Origin: Alloboseaceae bacterium BT-24-1 | Lineage (GTDB): Bacteria > Pseudomonadota > Alphaproteobacteria > Rhizobiales > Beijerinckiaceae | Reading direction: 5' to 3' | DNA: 64,000 nucleotides | NCBI GenBank assembly: GCA_025846845.1 | Contig: JAOYTL010000001.1 | Location: forward strand, 744,001 to 808,000 | In this document: positions 50,048-58,971 of the stretch, one piece after another | How the letters are laid out: each line of letters opens with the position of its first letter | How positions within the stretch are numbered: position 1 is the first letter of the stretch | Position numbers and translations under genes: made by a program | Notes under the pieces: model-generated | Databases searched by the model: none | The model's input: only the letters and a program-made list of their open reading frames with translations | What the model was told of the DNA's origin: nothing

Positions 50048-50820
50048 CAGCGCACCTCCGTCGCGATCTGCGGCACGCGCTTGCGGCGCCTGATCAGCCA
50101 CCAGACCCCGGCAAGGTCGAGAATGCCGACCCAGAGCCGGTCAAAGAAACCGTAATTCGAGACGCCGGTCAGGCGTTGGCGGTCGCGTACGTCGTGATGC
50201 AGCACGGCGAGGCCCTCGCGCACGACGAGCGCAGGCATGAAGCGATGCAACGCGTCGAAATAGGGCAGCGCCAGATAGGCCTCGCGCCGGAAGCATTTCA
50301 GGCCGCAGCCGGTGTCGCGCGTGGCGTCCTTGAGGACGGCGCCGCGGACCTTGTTGGCGATGCGCGACTGCATGCGCTTGAACCCTGTGTCCTTGCGGCC
50401 GACGCGCTGGCCCTGGACCAGACCGGCCGAGGCGCCTGCCGTCTCGAGCTGGGCCAGCATCGCCGGGATGAAGGACGGATCGTTCTGGCCGTCGCCGTCG
50501 AGGGTTGCGACAATCGGGGCGGTCGCTGCCCTGACACCGCTGCGTACCGCCGCCGACTGGCCGCAGGACTGCGCATGACGGACGACCCGCAGCCAGGGCC
50601 GGGTCGCGGCGAGTCCGGCGAGCGCAGCGGCGGTGCCGTCGCTCGAACCGTCATCGACATAGATCAGCTCGAAGACGCCGAGATCGGCGCAAGCGGCCTC
50701 GATGTCGCGGACCAGCGGCGCGATATTGCCCTCTTCGTTGCGCACCGGCACGACGATGCTGAGGCGGGGCTGGCCGGTTGCAGGCACAGGTTCGGTCACG
50801 GATTCCAAGTCTTTCTGCAT
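50047..50820 (-). CDS. Family 2 glycosyltransferase (polyprenyl-phosphate sugar synthase type)
   Basis: The 257-residue enzyme has LSIVVPVRNEEGNI, VDDGSSDGT and ATLDGDGQNDP, the nucleotide-sugar and metal-binding motifs of DPM1/ArnC-like synthases. It ends in a short hydrophobic helix. It probably puts one sugar on a polyprenyl phosphate for use by the upstream ArnT-like transferase. I chose the ATG at 50820; a TTG four codons earlier is possible. Rhizobial RgtE (galacturonic acid donor synthase) is one comparable case; the sugar here is unknown. Confidence 0.9.
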   Translation of the reverse strand: MQKDLESVTEPVPATGQPRLSIVVPVRNEEGNIAPLVRDIEAACADLGVFELIYVDDGSSDGTAAALAGLAATRPWLRVVRHAQSCGQSAAVRSGVRAATAPIVATLDGDGQNDPSFIPAMLAQLETAGASAGLVQGQRVGRKDTGFKRMQSRIANKVRGAVLKDATRDTGCGLKCFRREAYLALPYFDALHRFMPALVVREGLAVLHHDVRDRQRLTGVSNYGFFDRLWVGILDLAGVWWLIRRRKRVPQIATEVR

Positions 50821-50866
50821 TGCGGCGCGCAAACTGCGTCAACCGCCACGGCGGAGCAAGCCTCGA

Positions 50867-52555
50867 TCACTCACGGACAAAGACGCTGATGTCGAGGCGC
50901 TTGCCGCCGTTCAGGTTGAAGCCGGAGATCGTGGTCAGGAGCCGCGGCGCCTGGCCCGATACGGCGAGCGTCTGGCGGAAGCCGTCGAGGAAGCGGCTCT
51001 CGACCAGCGCCACCCGGCAGCCGGGCTCGCGCAGGAAGGTCGCCGCCATCGTCCCGTCGGCGCCCATGCGCAGATCGGTGCCGACCAGGAAGACGAGGCT
51101 CGGCTCGCGATAACCGATGGTGATGACCTGGGGATTCGAGCAGGTCACGGCCTGCACCGCCTCAGCCAGCCGCGGCGACAGCTTGAGACCACGCAGGCTC
51201 GGCGAGGCGAGGCCGAAGACGCCGGCGCTGAGCAGCAGGCTGGCGACCACGCCGCGCCAGAGCGCGCCCTCGAATGCACCCCGGCGGAAGGCCAGGAAGC
51301 CACGGAAGGCGACGAAGAGCGCGAGCGCCAGGACCGGCAGGGCGAGCCAGGGCAAGGTCCGGTCGAGCGTCCAGGTGCCGTAGAGCAGTACGCCGATGAG
51401 CGCTGCCGGCACCAGCACGACGAGCAGCGCCGTCAGAGTCGAGCCGCGGCGGAAGCGGTTGATGCCGCCATTGACCAGAGCGAGCAGGAACAGCGCGGTG
51501 ATCGCCGGATAGAGCGGCAGCACATAGTGCGGCAACTTGGTCGGCACCGCCTCGAAGACTATCCAGGACGGCACGATCCAGGCGAGCAGGAACAGGATCT
51601 GCGGCTCGCGGCGCTTCACCCAGGCGAACGGGATCGCCATCGCCGCCAGCGCGGCCGAGGGCCAATAGGTGCCGAAGAACAGCAGCAGATAGAGGCCGGG
51701 CGGCCCCCAATGCTTCTCCTGCCCCTCCCCGACCTTGGCGAGCATGTCCTTGCCGACGCTCTCGGCGAAGAAGTCGCCGCCGGTCTTCACCGCGATGGCG
51801 ACGAACCAGGGCAGCACGACGAGAAGACAGAGCAGTAGCCCCCGGCCCGGCTTCAGTGGCGCAAACCAGCGCAGCGAGCGCTCGCGAAGGCTGAGAACAA
51901 GCGTCGCCAGCCCCCAGACCATCGGCACGATCGGCCCCTTGATCAGCAGCGCAAGCGCCGTCGCCGACCAGAACACCAGCCAGTTGTGTCGGCTGGGCAC
52001 AAAGGCGAGCGACCGGGTCCAGTCGAGCCAGGCTCGGGCGAGCGCGCCCATGGTGGCAACCGCGCAGGCAGCGAGCAGGGCGTCAGTCTTGGCGATGCGG
52101 GCCTCGACGCCGAGCAGCACGGCCGCCGCCATCAGCGCCCCACCGAGCAAGGCCAGCCGTGCGCCGACGAAAGCGAGCAGCGCCCAATAGGTCAGGAGCA
52201 CGGTGGCGATGGCGCCGATGAGCGACGGCAGCCGGTAGAGCCAGATGGTGGTGCGCGCCTGCGGCACGCCGAGCGCCTCGCCGATGGCGACGCTTCCGGC
52301 CTGCAGCCAGTAGATACCGACCGGCTTCTTGTGCCTGGCCTCGTCCTGGAAGCGGATGTCGACGAAGTCGCGCGTCTCCAGCATCTGCTTGCTGGCCTGG
52401 GCGAAGCGCGGCTCGTCGCGATCGAAGGGCTGCAGGCTGGTGAAGCCGGGCAGGAAAGCGCCGAGCGAGAGCAGCACCAGAAGCAGGCAGGCGCGCCAAT
52501 GACTCGCGGAGGCGAAATTGGCGAGCCGGTCCAGGCCGGAGCCGAGCGAGATCAT
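50867..52555 (-). CDS. ArnT-like lipid glycosyltransferase (PMT family)
   Basis: I chose the ATG at 52555, giving 562 residues. It has the first-loop acidic motif FDRDEPRFAQASKQML and KKPVGIYWLQA, followed by about twelve membrane helices, the layout of ArnT/PMT enzymes that move a sugar from a polyprenyl carrier to lipid A or another envelope acceptor. The C-terminal 120 residues form a periplasmic domain. It lies 46 bases before the glycosyltransferase gene and forms a three-gene unit with the LAB_N gene. Confidence 0.9.
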   Translation of the reverse strand: MISLGSGLDRLANFASASHWRACLLLVLLSLGAFLPGFTSLQPFDRDEPRFAQASKQMLETRDFVDIRFQDEARHKKPVGIYWLQAGSVAIGEALGVPQARTTIWLYRLPSLIGAIATVLLTYWALLAFVGARLALLGGALMAAAVLLGVEARIAKTDALLAACAVATMGALARAWLDWTRSLAFVPSRHNWLVFWSATALALLIKGPIVPMVWGLATLVLSLRERSLRWFAPLKPGRGLLLCLLVVLPWFVAIAVKTGGDFFAESVGKDMLAKVGEGQEKHWGPPGLYLLLFFGTYWPSAALAAMAIPFAWVKRREPQILFLLAWIVPSWIVFEAVPTKLPHYVLPLYPAITALFLLALVNGGINRFRRGSTLTALLVVLVPAALIGVLLYGTWTLDRTLPWLALPVLALALFVAFRGFLAFRRGAFEGALWRGVVASLLLSAGVFGLASPSLRGLKLSPRLAEAVQAVTCSNPQVITIGYREPSLVFLVGTDLRMGADGTMAATFLREPGCRVALVESRFLDGFRQTLAVSGQAPRLLTTISGFNLNGGKRLDISVFVRE

Positions 52556-52788
52556 CGAGACTCCTTGCAGCCACGGCAGGGGCTGGAACTTGGAGGTTAA
52601 CGGGCAACGAGCAGAGACCGGCGCTTCATGAACCGGATGCGTCCGGGCCATGCCCCGCCTTTCGGGCGCGATCAAGGCCGATCCGGCCGCGGGGCGTTTA
52701 CGACTTCGCGCCGACCGCGGCAAGATGCGCTCATAAGCTGTGGAATGCAGCGCCGGCATTTGCCGTGCGGCGGGGCCAGGAGATCGCC

Positions 52789-53070
52789 ATGACGAAGATC
52801 CTACTCCGGGCGATCTGGATCGGTTGCCTCGGCATGCTCTTGGCGATGCTCGCCGGCTTCGCCATCGTGATGGCAGCACTGCTGTTCGATCCGAAATGCG
52901 GCCCGGGCGATTCCGGTGGCTGCGCCATGGGGCTGGTCACCGTGACGCTCGGGGCCGCCCTGCCCGGTTTCGTCATCGGCTTCGCCGGCCATCTCGCCTT
53001 GGTGCTCTGGCGCCTGCGCCGGCCACTGCCGACGATCCGCCAGTTGCGAAATTGGGGCCGAGAGGACTGA
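52789..53070 (+). CDS. Small two-helix membrane protein
   Basis: The ATG at 52789 follows CAGGAGA and opens 93 residues. Two hydrophobic helices (about 8-30 and 50-75) flank a loop with two cysteines (DPKCGPGDSGGC). No family is recognised. The gene is divergent from the ArnT-like gene and the 233-base gap between them contains no other frame. Its role is unknown. Confidence 0.7.
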   Translation: MTKILLRAIWIGCLGMLLAMLAGFAIVMAALLFDPKCGPGDSGGCAMGLVTVTLGAALPGFVIGFAGHLALVLWRLRRPLPTIRQLRNWGRED

Positions 53071-53185
53071 GGACCGAGAAGGCTGTGGCGCCTATGGCAA
53101 CGGGGCGCGCGGAACTCCATCTCTGATGAAGGGTTGACCCTCTGGTCGCGCGGAAACGTCGGTGCAGACCGAAAGGAGCAGAATC

Positions 53186-53353
53186 ATGAAAAGTCCAATC
53201 GCGGTTCACACCGACGAGGACTACGAACAGGCCCAGCAGCGCCTGACTGAACTCAATGCCGAGCCGGACAGCAGGGAGAAGGACCGCGAGCTGGAAGCGC
53301 TGGCCGAAGCGATGCTGGCCTTCGAGCTGCGCCGGGACGAGGCGCAGGAGTGA
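53186..53353 (+). CDS. 55-residue protein resembling the N-terminal part of HigA antitoxins
   Basis: The ATG at 53186 follows AAGGAG. The sequence AVHTDEDYEQAQQRLTELNA and EALAEAMLAFE resembles the N-terminal segment that precedes the helix-turn-helix domain in one group of HigA-like antitoxins. The DNA-binding part is absent and no toxin gene is adjacent. It could be a free-standing remnant or a small protein of its own. It sits 7 bases from tRNA-Arg. Confidence 0.55.
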   Translation: MKSPIAVHTDEDYEQAQQRLTELNAEPDSREKDRELEALAEAMLAFELRRDEAQE

Positions 53354-53360
53354 GGCAAAG

Positions 53361-53437
53361 TGGCGAGCCCGACAGGATTCGAACCTGTGACCAGCAGCTT
53401 AGAAGGCTGCTGCTCTATCCAGCTGAGCTACGGGCCC
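53361..53437 (-). tRNA. tRNA-Arg (anticodon TCT)
   Basis: The 77-base sequence folds as a cloverleaf on the minus strand. Acceptor GGGCCCG pairs with CGGGCTC, anticodon stem GCAGC/GCTGC encloses loop CTTCTAA with anticodon TCT, the T arm is ACAGG-TTCGAAT-CCTGT, and CCA is encoded. It decodes AGA and AGG. Confidence 0.97.
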
Positions 53438-53446
53438 TGAAGAGAA

Positions 53447-53467
53447 CGGCGGGCTTGTGACCCGCCG
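53447..53467 (-). terminator. Probable terminator of the NDUFS4-type gene
   Basis: CGGCGGG (53447-53453) pairs with CCCGCCG (53461-53467). On the minus strand the hairpin is followed by TTCTCTT, a T-rich tail, and lies 13 bases after the stop of the complex I subunit gene, before tRNA-Arg. Confidence 0.65.
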
Positions 53468-53479
53468 GTTCGATTAGCT

Positions 53480-53785
53480 TCAATGCGTCCACTGGCCGAC
53501 GCGGTTGAACTTGAAATTGTCCGAATAGGTCATGGCGCGGCGCTTGGCCTGATGCGGCTGCTCCAGGCGATAGGCGATGCCGTTGCGCGTGGCGTAGGCG
53601 ACAGCCTCCTCGGCCGTGTCGAACCAGAGCCGGAGCTGGCTCTTCATGTCGCCGGACGAGGTCCAGCCCATCAGCGGCTCGATCTCGCGCGGCCGCTCGG
53701 GCTCATACTCCAGCAGCCAGCGGCCGGTCTTGGCCGTGCCCGACTGCATCGCGTTGCGCGCCGGCGAATAGATGCGTGCCGTCAT
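53480..53785 (-). CDS. ETC complex I subunit, NDUFS4-type
   Basis: The 101-residue protein matches the bacterial NDUFS4 (ETC_C1) family. It opens MTARIYSPARNAMQSG, then WLLEYEPERPREIEPLMGWT, with MKSQLRLWFDTAEEAVAYA and an FKFNRVGQWTH end. It is an accessory subunit of NADH dehydrogenase typical of alphaproteobacteria and mitochondria, usually encoded away from the nuo operon as here. It is flanked by tRNA-Pro upstream and tRNA-Arg downstream. Confidence 0.92.
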   Translation of the reverse strand: MTARIYSPARNAMQSGTAKTGRWLLEYEPERPREIEPLMGWTSSGDMKSQLRLWFDTAEEAVAYATRNGIAYRLEQPHQAKRRAMTYSDNFKFNRVGQWTH

Positions 53786-53823
53786 GCTTCCCCTCGCCTT
53801 CCGGCAAAGCCCTTTGTCGAGAT

Positions 53824-53900
53824 TGGTCGGGGCACCAGGATTCGAACCTGGGACCCTCTGCTCCCAAAGCAGATGCGCTACCGGGCTGCGCTATACCCCG
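53824..53900 (-). tRNA. tRNA-Pro (anticodon TGG)
   Basis: The 77-base sequence folds as a cloverleaf on the minus strand. Acceptor CGGGGTA pairs with TGCCCCG (one G-U), anticodon stem TCTGC/GCAGA encloses TTTGGGA with anticodon TGG, the T arm is CCAGG-TTCGAAT-CCTGG, and CCA is encoded. It lies 38 bases upstream of the NDUFS4-type gene, so the two may be co-transcribed. Confidence 0.97.
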
Positions 53901-54099
53901 CCGCCTCGCAAGTGTAATCAATCACTCGCAAATCGGTTCCACCGGCCCATCTCGAAGCCGGCGGATGCGGAACGCAATATCACCAACCGCCTGCTTTGGG
54001 AACACGCAGTTCCCACGGGATCGCCGGGTAGAGTCCTGTGCACTCGTTGTACCGCCATCTCCGGGCCGGCAACCGGCAGAAGCGACGTTTCCAGCCGCC

Positions 54100-54288
54100 T
54101 CAGCCCAGCGCTTCGCGCTGCCGGAGAAGTTCGGTGAGCAAATCCTGCTGCTCGTTGAGCCGGTTGGCCAGGCTCTCCTCGACGGCAGCGCCGGACGCGC
54201 CGGTCGCCTGCTCCATCAGCTCGGAGATGTTCCTGCGGACGATTGCGATTCGGTCATCCAGCTCAGCCCGCTCAGCATTCCCCGGCAT
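54100..54288 (-). CDS. Small coiled-coil protein
   Basis: The 62-residue product (MPGNAERAELDDRIAIVRRN onward) is almost entirely predicted helix with hydrophobic residues at heptad spacing and Glu/Gln/Leu-rich sequence, like a short coiled coil. No signal peptide or membrane segment is present. The codon pattern and composition look like a real gene, but I know no function. It lies 199 bases from tRNA-Pro and 105 from the patatin-like gene. Confidence 0.55.
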   Translation of the reverse strand: MPGNAERAELDDRIAIVRRNISELMEQATGASGAAVEESLANRLNEQQDLLTELLRQREALG

Positions 54289-54393
54289 GTTCCGGTCTCC
54301 GTCCTACCCGCTATACCGAGCGATCATAGCCGGATCGACGGCGTCAGGCGACCGGCCAGCGGCAAGACGACCGCTCGCGATAGCGACTTCCGA

Positions 54394-55551
54394 TCAGAGC
54401 GCCGGTTCCGCGGGACTGGCCGATATCGCGCGTGCAGCCACGCTGGAGGGCTGCGGCGCATCTTCAGGCGACAATGATGGAGGTGGCGCCCCGAAGATTC
54501 GCGCACCTGCCGCCTGCCCCGACTCGAACAGGGGGCGCATTTCGTCAGGATCGAAGCGCAGTGGATCCTTCGTCTCGGATACCGTCTCAGGGAGGGAGAC
54601 CAGCCGAAAATGCGCTCCGGCTGCCGCAGCTTTGCCCCGCGCCTCATGCACCGAGCTGTAGAGCAATTGTCGGATGAGTTGAGAGACGCCGCGGCGGGCC
54701 AGCGCCAATGTCGACGCAGCCGGACTGCTGACGGCGGCGTCGCGGCTGACATGGCCGTTGGCGAGAACCCATATCGTGCTGCCGCGCCCGGCCCTGCCCA
54801 GCATGAAGCTATCGAATGGCACCGGTGCCTTGACGCCTCCGTCGCTGTGGATCGAAACGGCGCCGCTTCGCCTGTCGCGAATGCGCACCGGCTCGACGAG
54901 ACCGGGCACCGCCGCCGAAGCGACGAGGATGTCGACATAGTGGCTGCGCCGGTCCCCATCCGAGGCGGCGATCGCACCCATGTCCCAGAACATGGTCTTG
55001 CCCGCCGTCATGTCGGTCGTCGCGACATAGAGCCGTCGGCCCTTGCTGTGCTCGGAGGCGACCTGATCCAGCATGTCATCGCTGATCAGCTCGAGCAGCA
55101 GGCGCCGCAATGGAGCCGGATCGTAAAGGCCGGTGCCGACCAGCGTCTTCAAACCATTGGAGCGAAAGACGTCGCGCGTCCGCGTCGTGGTGTAGACCCG
55201 CTCCAGCAGATGGTCCGAGGCCGGGCCGAGGAACGCCGCAGTCGCCTGCAGTGCGCCTGTCGAGGTCCCGGTGACCACATCGAAGACCGGGCGCTTGCCG
55301 CTCCGGGACCAGGCCTGGAGCACGCCAGCTCCGAAGGCGCCGTCGGCGCCACCGCTGGTCAGGACCAGGACATTGCGGACCGGCACCCGCTTGCCGGGTT
55401 CAGCCGGCGACGAGGCCGTGGAGGCGTAGCGCCCGGCACTGACGACCGGTTCGCCGGCATCGAGAACGATGTCGCCAGGGCGGCAGGCGGAAAGGGCGAG
55501 CAAAGCCAGCACCGCCGAACGTCGCAAGAGCGCTCTCGTCCAGTCCGCCAT
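54394..55551 (-). CDS. Patatin-like phospholipase lipoprotein
   Basis: The 385-residue protein has a lipoprotein signal with ALSAC (Cys23), a glycine-rich oxyanion loop SGGADGAFG (67-75), nucleophile Ser97 in GTSTG and catalytic Asp237 in DGG, the Ser-Asp dyad of patatins. It is predicted to be anchored in the envelope and to hydrolyse acyl lipids. The active site appears complete. Some patatin-like proteins are T6SS effectors, but this one carries a lipobox and lies far from the T6SS genes, so a cell-envelope role is more likely. Confidence 0.9.
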   Translation of the reverse strand: MADWTRALLRRSAVLALLALSACRPGDIVLDAGEPVVSAGRYASTASSPAEPGKRVPVRNVLVLTSGGADGAFGAGVLQAWSRSGKRPVFDVVTGTSTGALQATAAFLGPASDHLLERVYTTTRTRDVFRSNGLKTLVGTGLYDPAPLRRLLLELISDDMLDQVASEHSKGRRLYVATTDMTAGKTMFWDMGAIAASDGDRRSHYVDILVASAAVPGLVEPVRIRDRRSGAVSIHSDGGVKAPVPFDSFMLGRAGRGSTIWVLANGHVSRDAAVSSPAASTLALARRGVSQLIRQLLYSSVHEARGKAAAAGAHFRLVSLPETVSETKDPLRFDPDEMRPLFESGQAAGARIFGAPPPSLSPEDAPQPSSVAARAISASPAEPAL

Positions 55552-55647
55552 TGACAGCCTCCGAGCGAGATCATCTTGACAACGTCAGGATGGCGGTTGT
55601 CCGAAGCAATTACGGCTGTGATGTGACGGATGGCAGGGCCGTGCCGC

Positions 55648-56136
55648 TCAGCGCTTGAACAGCGGATGCTCGACCTTGTCGCCGGGCTTGATGCCGAGCT
55701 TCTCGGCAATGCCAGCATTGAGCTCGAGCACCGAGAGGACCGGTTCGCCGGAGGGAATTGTCCGGGTCGAGAGGGGCTCAGCCCGTTCGGCGATGCGGGC
55801 GACCGTGCCGTCGGCGCGGATGAAGAGCATGTCGAGCGAGATGTAGGTGTTCTGCATCCACATCGCGACCGGCTCGACCTGCTTGAAGTCGAAGAGCATG
55901 CCGCGATCGGCCGGCATGAACTGGCGGTGCATCAACCCCCGCGCGCGCTGGTCCGGCGTGCGCATGACCTCGACCTGGAAAGCGTGGCGGCCCGAAGCCG
56001 TGACGATCGCCAATGGCTCGAGACCGCTGGCCGGTGCGTTCTGCGCCTTCGCCGGATTCGGGAGGGCCACAAAGACGCCCATGGCCAGCGCGACGACAGA
56101 AGCCAGGCGCAGGAAACGTTCCACAACAGACATCAT
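55648..56136 (-). CDS. DUF192 secreted protein
   Basis: I chose the ATG at 56136 (162 residues), which opens a signal peptide ending NPAKAQ. The DUF192 fold is recognised by FQVEVMRTPDQRARGLMHRQ, MLFDFKQVEPVAMWMQNTYI and LDMLFIRADGTV. Family members are small periplasmic or outer-membrane-associated proteins of unknown function, widespread in alphaproteobacteria. The gene is divergent from the large secreted-protein gene at 56418. Confidence 0.88.
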   Translation of the reverse strand: MMSVVERFLRLASVVALAMGVFVALPNPAKAQNAPASGLEPLAIVTASGRHAFQVEVMRTPDQRARGLMHRQFMPADRGMLFDFKQVEPVAMWMQNTYISLDMLFIRADGTVARIAERAEPLSTRTIPSGEPVLSVLELNAGIAEKLGIKPGDKVEHPLFKR

Positions 56137-56417
56137 CGCGCCTCGCGCCGGACAAGCCACCCTGACGCAAGCCTTGCCGCGGCCTCGTGGCGGTTCTGCG
56201 GCCAATGGCACGAAGCAATACCGTTTCGTCAAGCATTTCGCCGGGCCGACGGACACGCCATCTTTCTTTCGTCATCGCCTTGCGGCAGGGTCGCTGCAGA
56301 CTTCCTGCCGAAGACGGATGGGCTGCCGTGCCCGCGAATCCGTCTCTGGCACTGCCAATCGGGGCTCGGCCCCAGCTACGCGCCCGCGGGCCTCGACGCA
56401 TGCTTCAGGAGACCACC

Positions 56418-58256
56418 ATGACGATTTCGCCCGGCCGACGCTTCGCGAGCTATCGGCCGCTGTCCGCGACAGCCTTGCTCCTTGTGCTCCTGGCCAATCC
56501 CGCCTCCGCTGCCGATCTCCAGCTCGACAACATCAAGCTCGACCTCGGCAAGTTCGTGCTGTCGATCCCGAAGCTCGAGGTGAAGGGGACCTCGCTCGAC
56601 CGCGACGGCTTCCTCGCCATCTTCCAGGGCAGCGGCGACAGCGCCATCGCCAGGCTCGGCAAGCTCGATGCCAGCGAGATCAACGCGCCGACGCTGGTGA
56701 TGGAGCAGAATTTCGGCCCGCAGAAGCAGGTCACGACCTATCGCAACATCAAGTTCTCCGACATCCGCGAGGGCCGGATCGGACGTGGCGAATCGAGCGA
56801 CGGCGCCATCAAGGTCGAAGGCGGCGCCACAGGCCCGATGAACGGCGAAATCAAGCGCACCAGCTTCGAAGCGCTCGACCTGATGCAGATCGCGCGCGTC
56901 TTCGCCGAGAAGGCCAAGCCCGGCGAGACCACACCGATGCTGCCGATCATCGGCAAGATCGAGCAGGACGGCTTCTCGTTCGACCTCGGCGAGCAGGGCA
57001 AGATGTCGGCCGGCAAGGCCTCGCTGCGCGGCTTCAAGGCGCGCGTCGCCTCCGAGCCGATGAGCGAGCTCATGACGCGCATCGCCGTGCTGAGCGACGA
57101 ATCGGAAAAGGCCTCGCGCAACCTCAACAGCAAGGAAGACCCGGCGATCAGCGAAGCGCGCGACCGCAAGCTGCTGCTGGCGATGGCAGAGATCTTCGAC
57201 GCCGTCGACTATGGCAGCGGCGAGCAGCGCGACATCGTGATGGCGCTGAAGACGCCGCCGAAGCCAGGCGCCAAGGCCGAGCCGGTCGACATGCGCATCG
57301 CGCGCGTCGCCTTCGGCGAGGATGCGCCGGAGAAGTCCGGCGTCGTGATCGAGGGCCTGCAATTCGAGGGCAGCGGCGCCAAGGGGACGATTGCCTCGCT
57401 CGGCTATTCCGGCTTCTCGTTCGAGGGCGTGGTACGCGAAGTCAAAGCTCTTGGCGGTGCCGCGGTCGACCTCAAGACCCTCGACTTCCGCCGCTTCATA
57501 CCGAAGCTCGGCACGATCAAGATGAATGGCGTGCAGATGACCGTGCCGCAGGACGGCAAGCGCGGCCGCCCGGCCGGCGCGCCGATCCAGGTCGGCCTCG
57601 GCAGCTTCGAGCTCAAGGCCGGCGAGCAGGTCAACGGCATCCCGACCGACATGGCGCTGACGCTCGACAAGATCACCTTCCCGATCGTCGAGAGCGCCGA
57701 TAATCCCGCGGCCAAAGACCTGCTGGCGATGGGCTACCGCAACATCGACCTCTCGGCGAAGCTTGCGCTTGCCTGGCAGGAGGCGAGCAAGGAGTTCGCC
57801 ATCCGCACGCTCTCGCTCGGCGGCGTCGGCATGGCCAGGCTCGATGCCACCGGCATGCTCGGCAATGTCGGCAAGGAGGTCTTCTCCGGCGATCTCGCTC
57901 TGGCCCAGGTGGCGCTGCTCGGCGCGACCGCCAAGAATGTCGAGCTCAAGCTGCAGAATCTCGGCCTCGCCGAGAAGCTGATCGAGAACGAGGCCAAGAA
58001 GTCGAAGCGCAAGGTCGAGGATGTCCGGCGCGAATACGGCATGATGGCGAGCCTCGGCCTCGCCGCCATCCTCGGCCCCTCGGACGGCGCCAAGGCGCTG
58101 GCGAATGCGATCGCCCGCTTCGTCGCCAAGCCGGGCACGCTGACCGTCAAGGCGAACGCCAAGACCGCGACCGGGCTCGGCCTCGCCGACGTGATCACGC
58201 TCGGCGACCCGACCGAGATCTTCGACAAGATCGACGTCCAGGCCACCGCCGAGTGA
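56418..58256 (+). CDS. Large secreted protein of unknown family
   Basis: The ATG at 56418 follows CAGGAGA and opens 612 residues with a signal peptide ending ANPASAAD. The mature protein is rich in short strands and contains repeated segments such as LDLGKFVLSIPKLEVKG, AIKVEGGATGPMNGEIK and RFIPKLGTIKMNGVQMTVPQ, which could belong to a long beta-rich lipid- or polymer-binding structure. I cannot name the family. The downstream acetyltransferase begins 10 bases later, so the two may be co-transcribed. Confidence 0.8.
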   Translation: MTISPGRRFASYRPLSATALLLVLLANPASAADLQLDNIKLDLGKFVLSIPKLEVKGTSLDRDGFLAIFQGSGDSAIARLGKLDASEINAPTLVMEQNFGPQKQVTTYRNIKFSDIREGRIGRGESSDGAIKVEGGATGPMNGEIKRTSFEALDLMQIARVFAEKAKPGETTPMLPIIGKIEQDGFSFDLGEQGKMSAGKASLRGFKARVASEPMSELMTRIAVLSDESEKASRNLNSKEDPAISEARDRKLLLAMAEIFDAVDYGSGEQRDIVMALKTPPKPGAKAEPVDMRIARVAFGEDAPEKSGVVIEGLQFEGSGAKGTIASLGYSGFSFEGVVREVKALGGAAVDLKTLDFRRFIPKLGTIKMNGVQMTVPQDGKRGRPAGAPIQVGLGSFELKAGEQVNGIPTDMALTLDKITFPIVESADNPAAKDLLAMGYRNIDLSAKLALAWQEASKEFAIRTLSLGGVGMARLDATGMLGNVGKEVFSGDLALAQVALLGATAKNVELKLQNLGLAEKLIENEAKKSKRKVEDVRREYGMMASLGLAAILGPSDGAKALANAIARFVAKPGTLTVKANAKTATGLGLADVITLGDPTEIFDKIDVQATAE

Positions 58257-58266
58257 GGCGGACGGC

Positions 58267-58971
58267 TTGACCTCGCACGACATCTTGAGCCCGGACGCCG
58301 ACTGGCGCCCGGGCGCGCTCGCGACCTGGTGGGCCGGCCTGCCCGCCGGCCCGCGCAGCTTCCTGCGGCGCTGGGTCAATCCGGACAACCAGACGCGCAT
58401 CCATCTCGCCAAGCTGCTGGCGCGACGTCCGGGGCAGATCACGATCAGCGCCTTCACCTATGGCCGGCCAAAAGTCCGGTTTCCGGAGAGCGGGGCGAGG
58501 TTGTCGATCGGCCGCTACGGCTCGATCGCCGACGGGGTCGAGATCTTTCTGGGCGGCAATCATCGCACCGACTGGGCGACGACCTACCCCTTCCCTGCTT
58601 TACCGAATCTCTGGCCGGCAGCGCGCGAGATGAGCGGGCATGACGCGACGCGCGGCGACGTCGCCATCGGCCATGATGTCTGGCTCGGCTCGCAGGCGAT
58701 GATCATGTCCGGCGTGACCATCGGCCATGGCGCCGTGGTTGCGGCCCGTGCCGTGGTGACCCGCGACGTGCCGCCCTATGCGATCGTCGCCGGCAATCCC
58801 GCCAAGATCGTACGCTTGCGCCTGCCGGAAGCGCAGATCGAGGCACTGCTGGCGAGCCGCTGGTGGGAGCTTCCGCCAGAGCGGGTCTCGCAGCTCCTGC
58901 CGCTCTTGATGTCGGACCGTGTCGACGAGCTGGCGGCGGCGATCAGGCAGGCTTCAGCAAGCGTCGCTTGA
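58267..58971 (+). CDS. Hexapeptide acetyltransferase (CatB-like)
   Basis: The 234-residue enzyme has left-handed beta-helix hexapeptide repeats (VAIGHDVWLGSQAMIMSGVT) and the catalytic-loop histidine in GGNHRTDW, as in xenobiotic and chloramphenicol acetyltransferases of the CatB type and O-acetyltransferases. The start at 58267 is a TTG; no ATG fits better. The acceptor is unknown. It overlaps the convergent acyltransferase gene by 29 bases at the 3' end. Confidence 0.85.
   Translation: MTSHDILSPDADWRPGALATWWAGLPAGPRSFLRRWVNPDNQTRIHLAKLLARRPGQITISAFTYGRPKVRFPESGARLSIGRYGSIADGVEIFLGGNHRTDWATTYPFPALPNLWPAAREMSGHDATRGDVAIGHDVWLGSQAMIMSGVTIGHGAVVAARAVVTRDVPPYAIVAGNPAKIVRLRLPEAQIEALLASRWWELPPERVSQLLPLLMSDRVDELAAAIRQASASVA

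Noticed and set aside
53186..53353. Complete toxin-antitoxin pair
   Set aside because: Only the short HigA-like N-terminal segment is present and no toxin frame adjoins; neighbours are a membrane protein and a tRNA.
54394..55551. Patatin-like protein as a T6SS phospholipase effector
   Set aside because: It has a lipoprotein signal and lies 20 kb from the T6SS-linked operon with no adaptor or immunity gene nearby.
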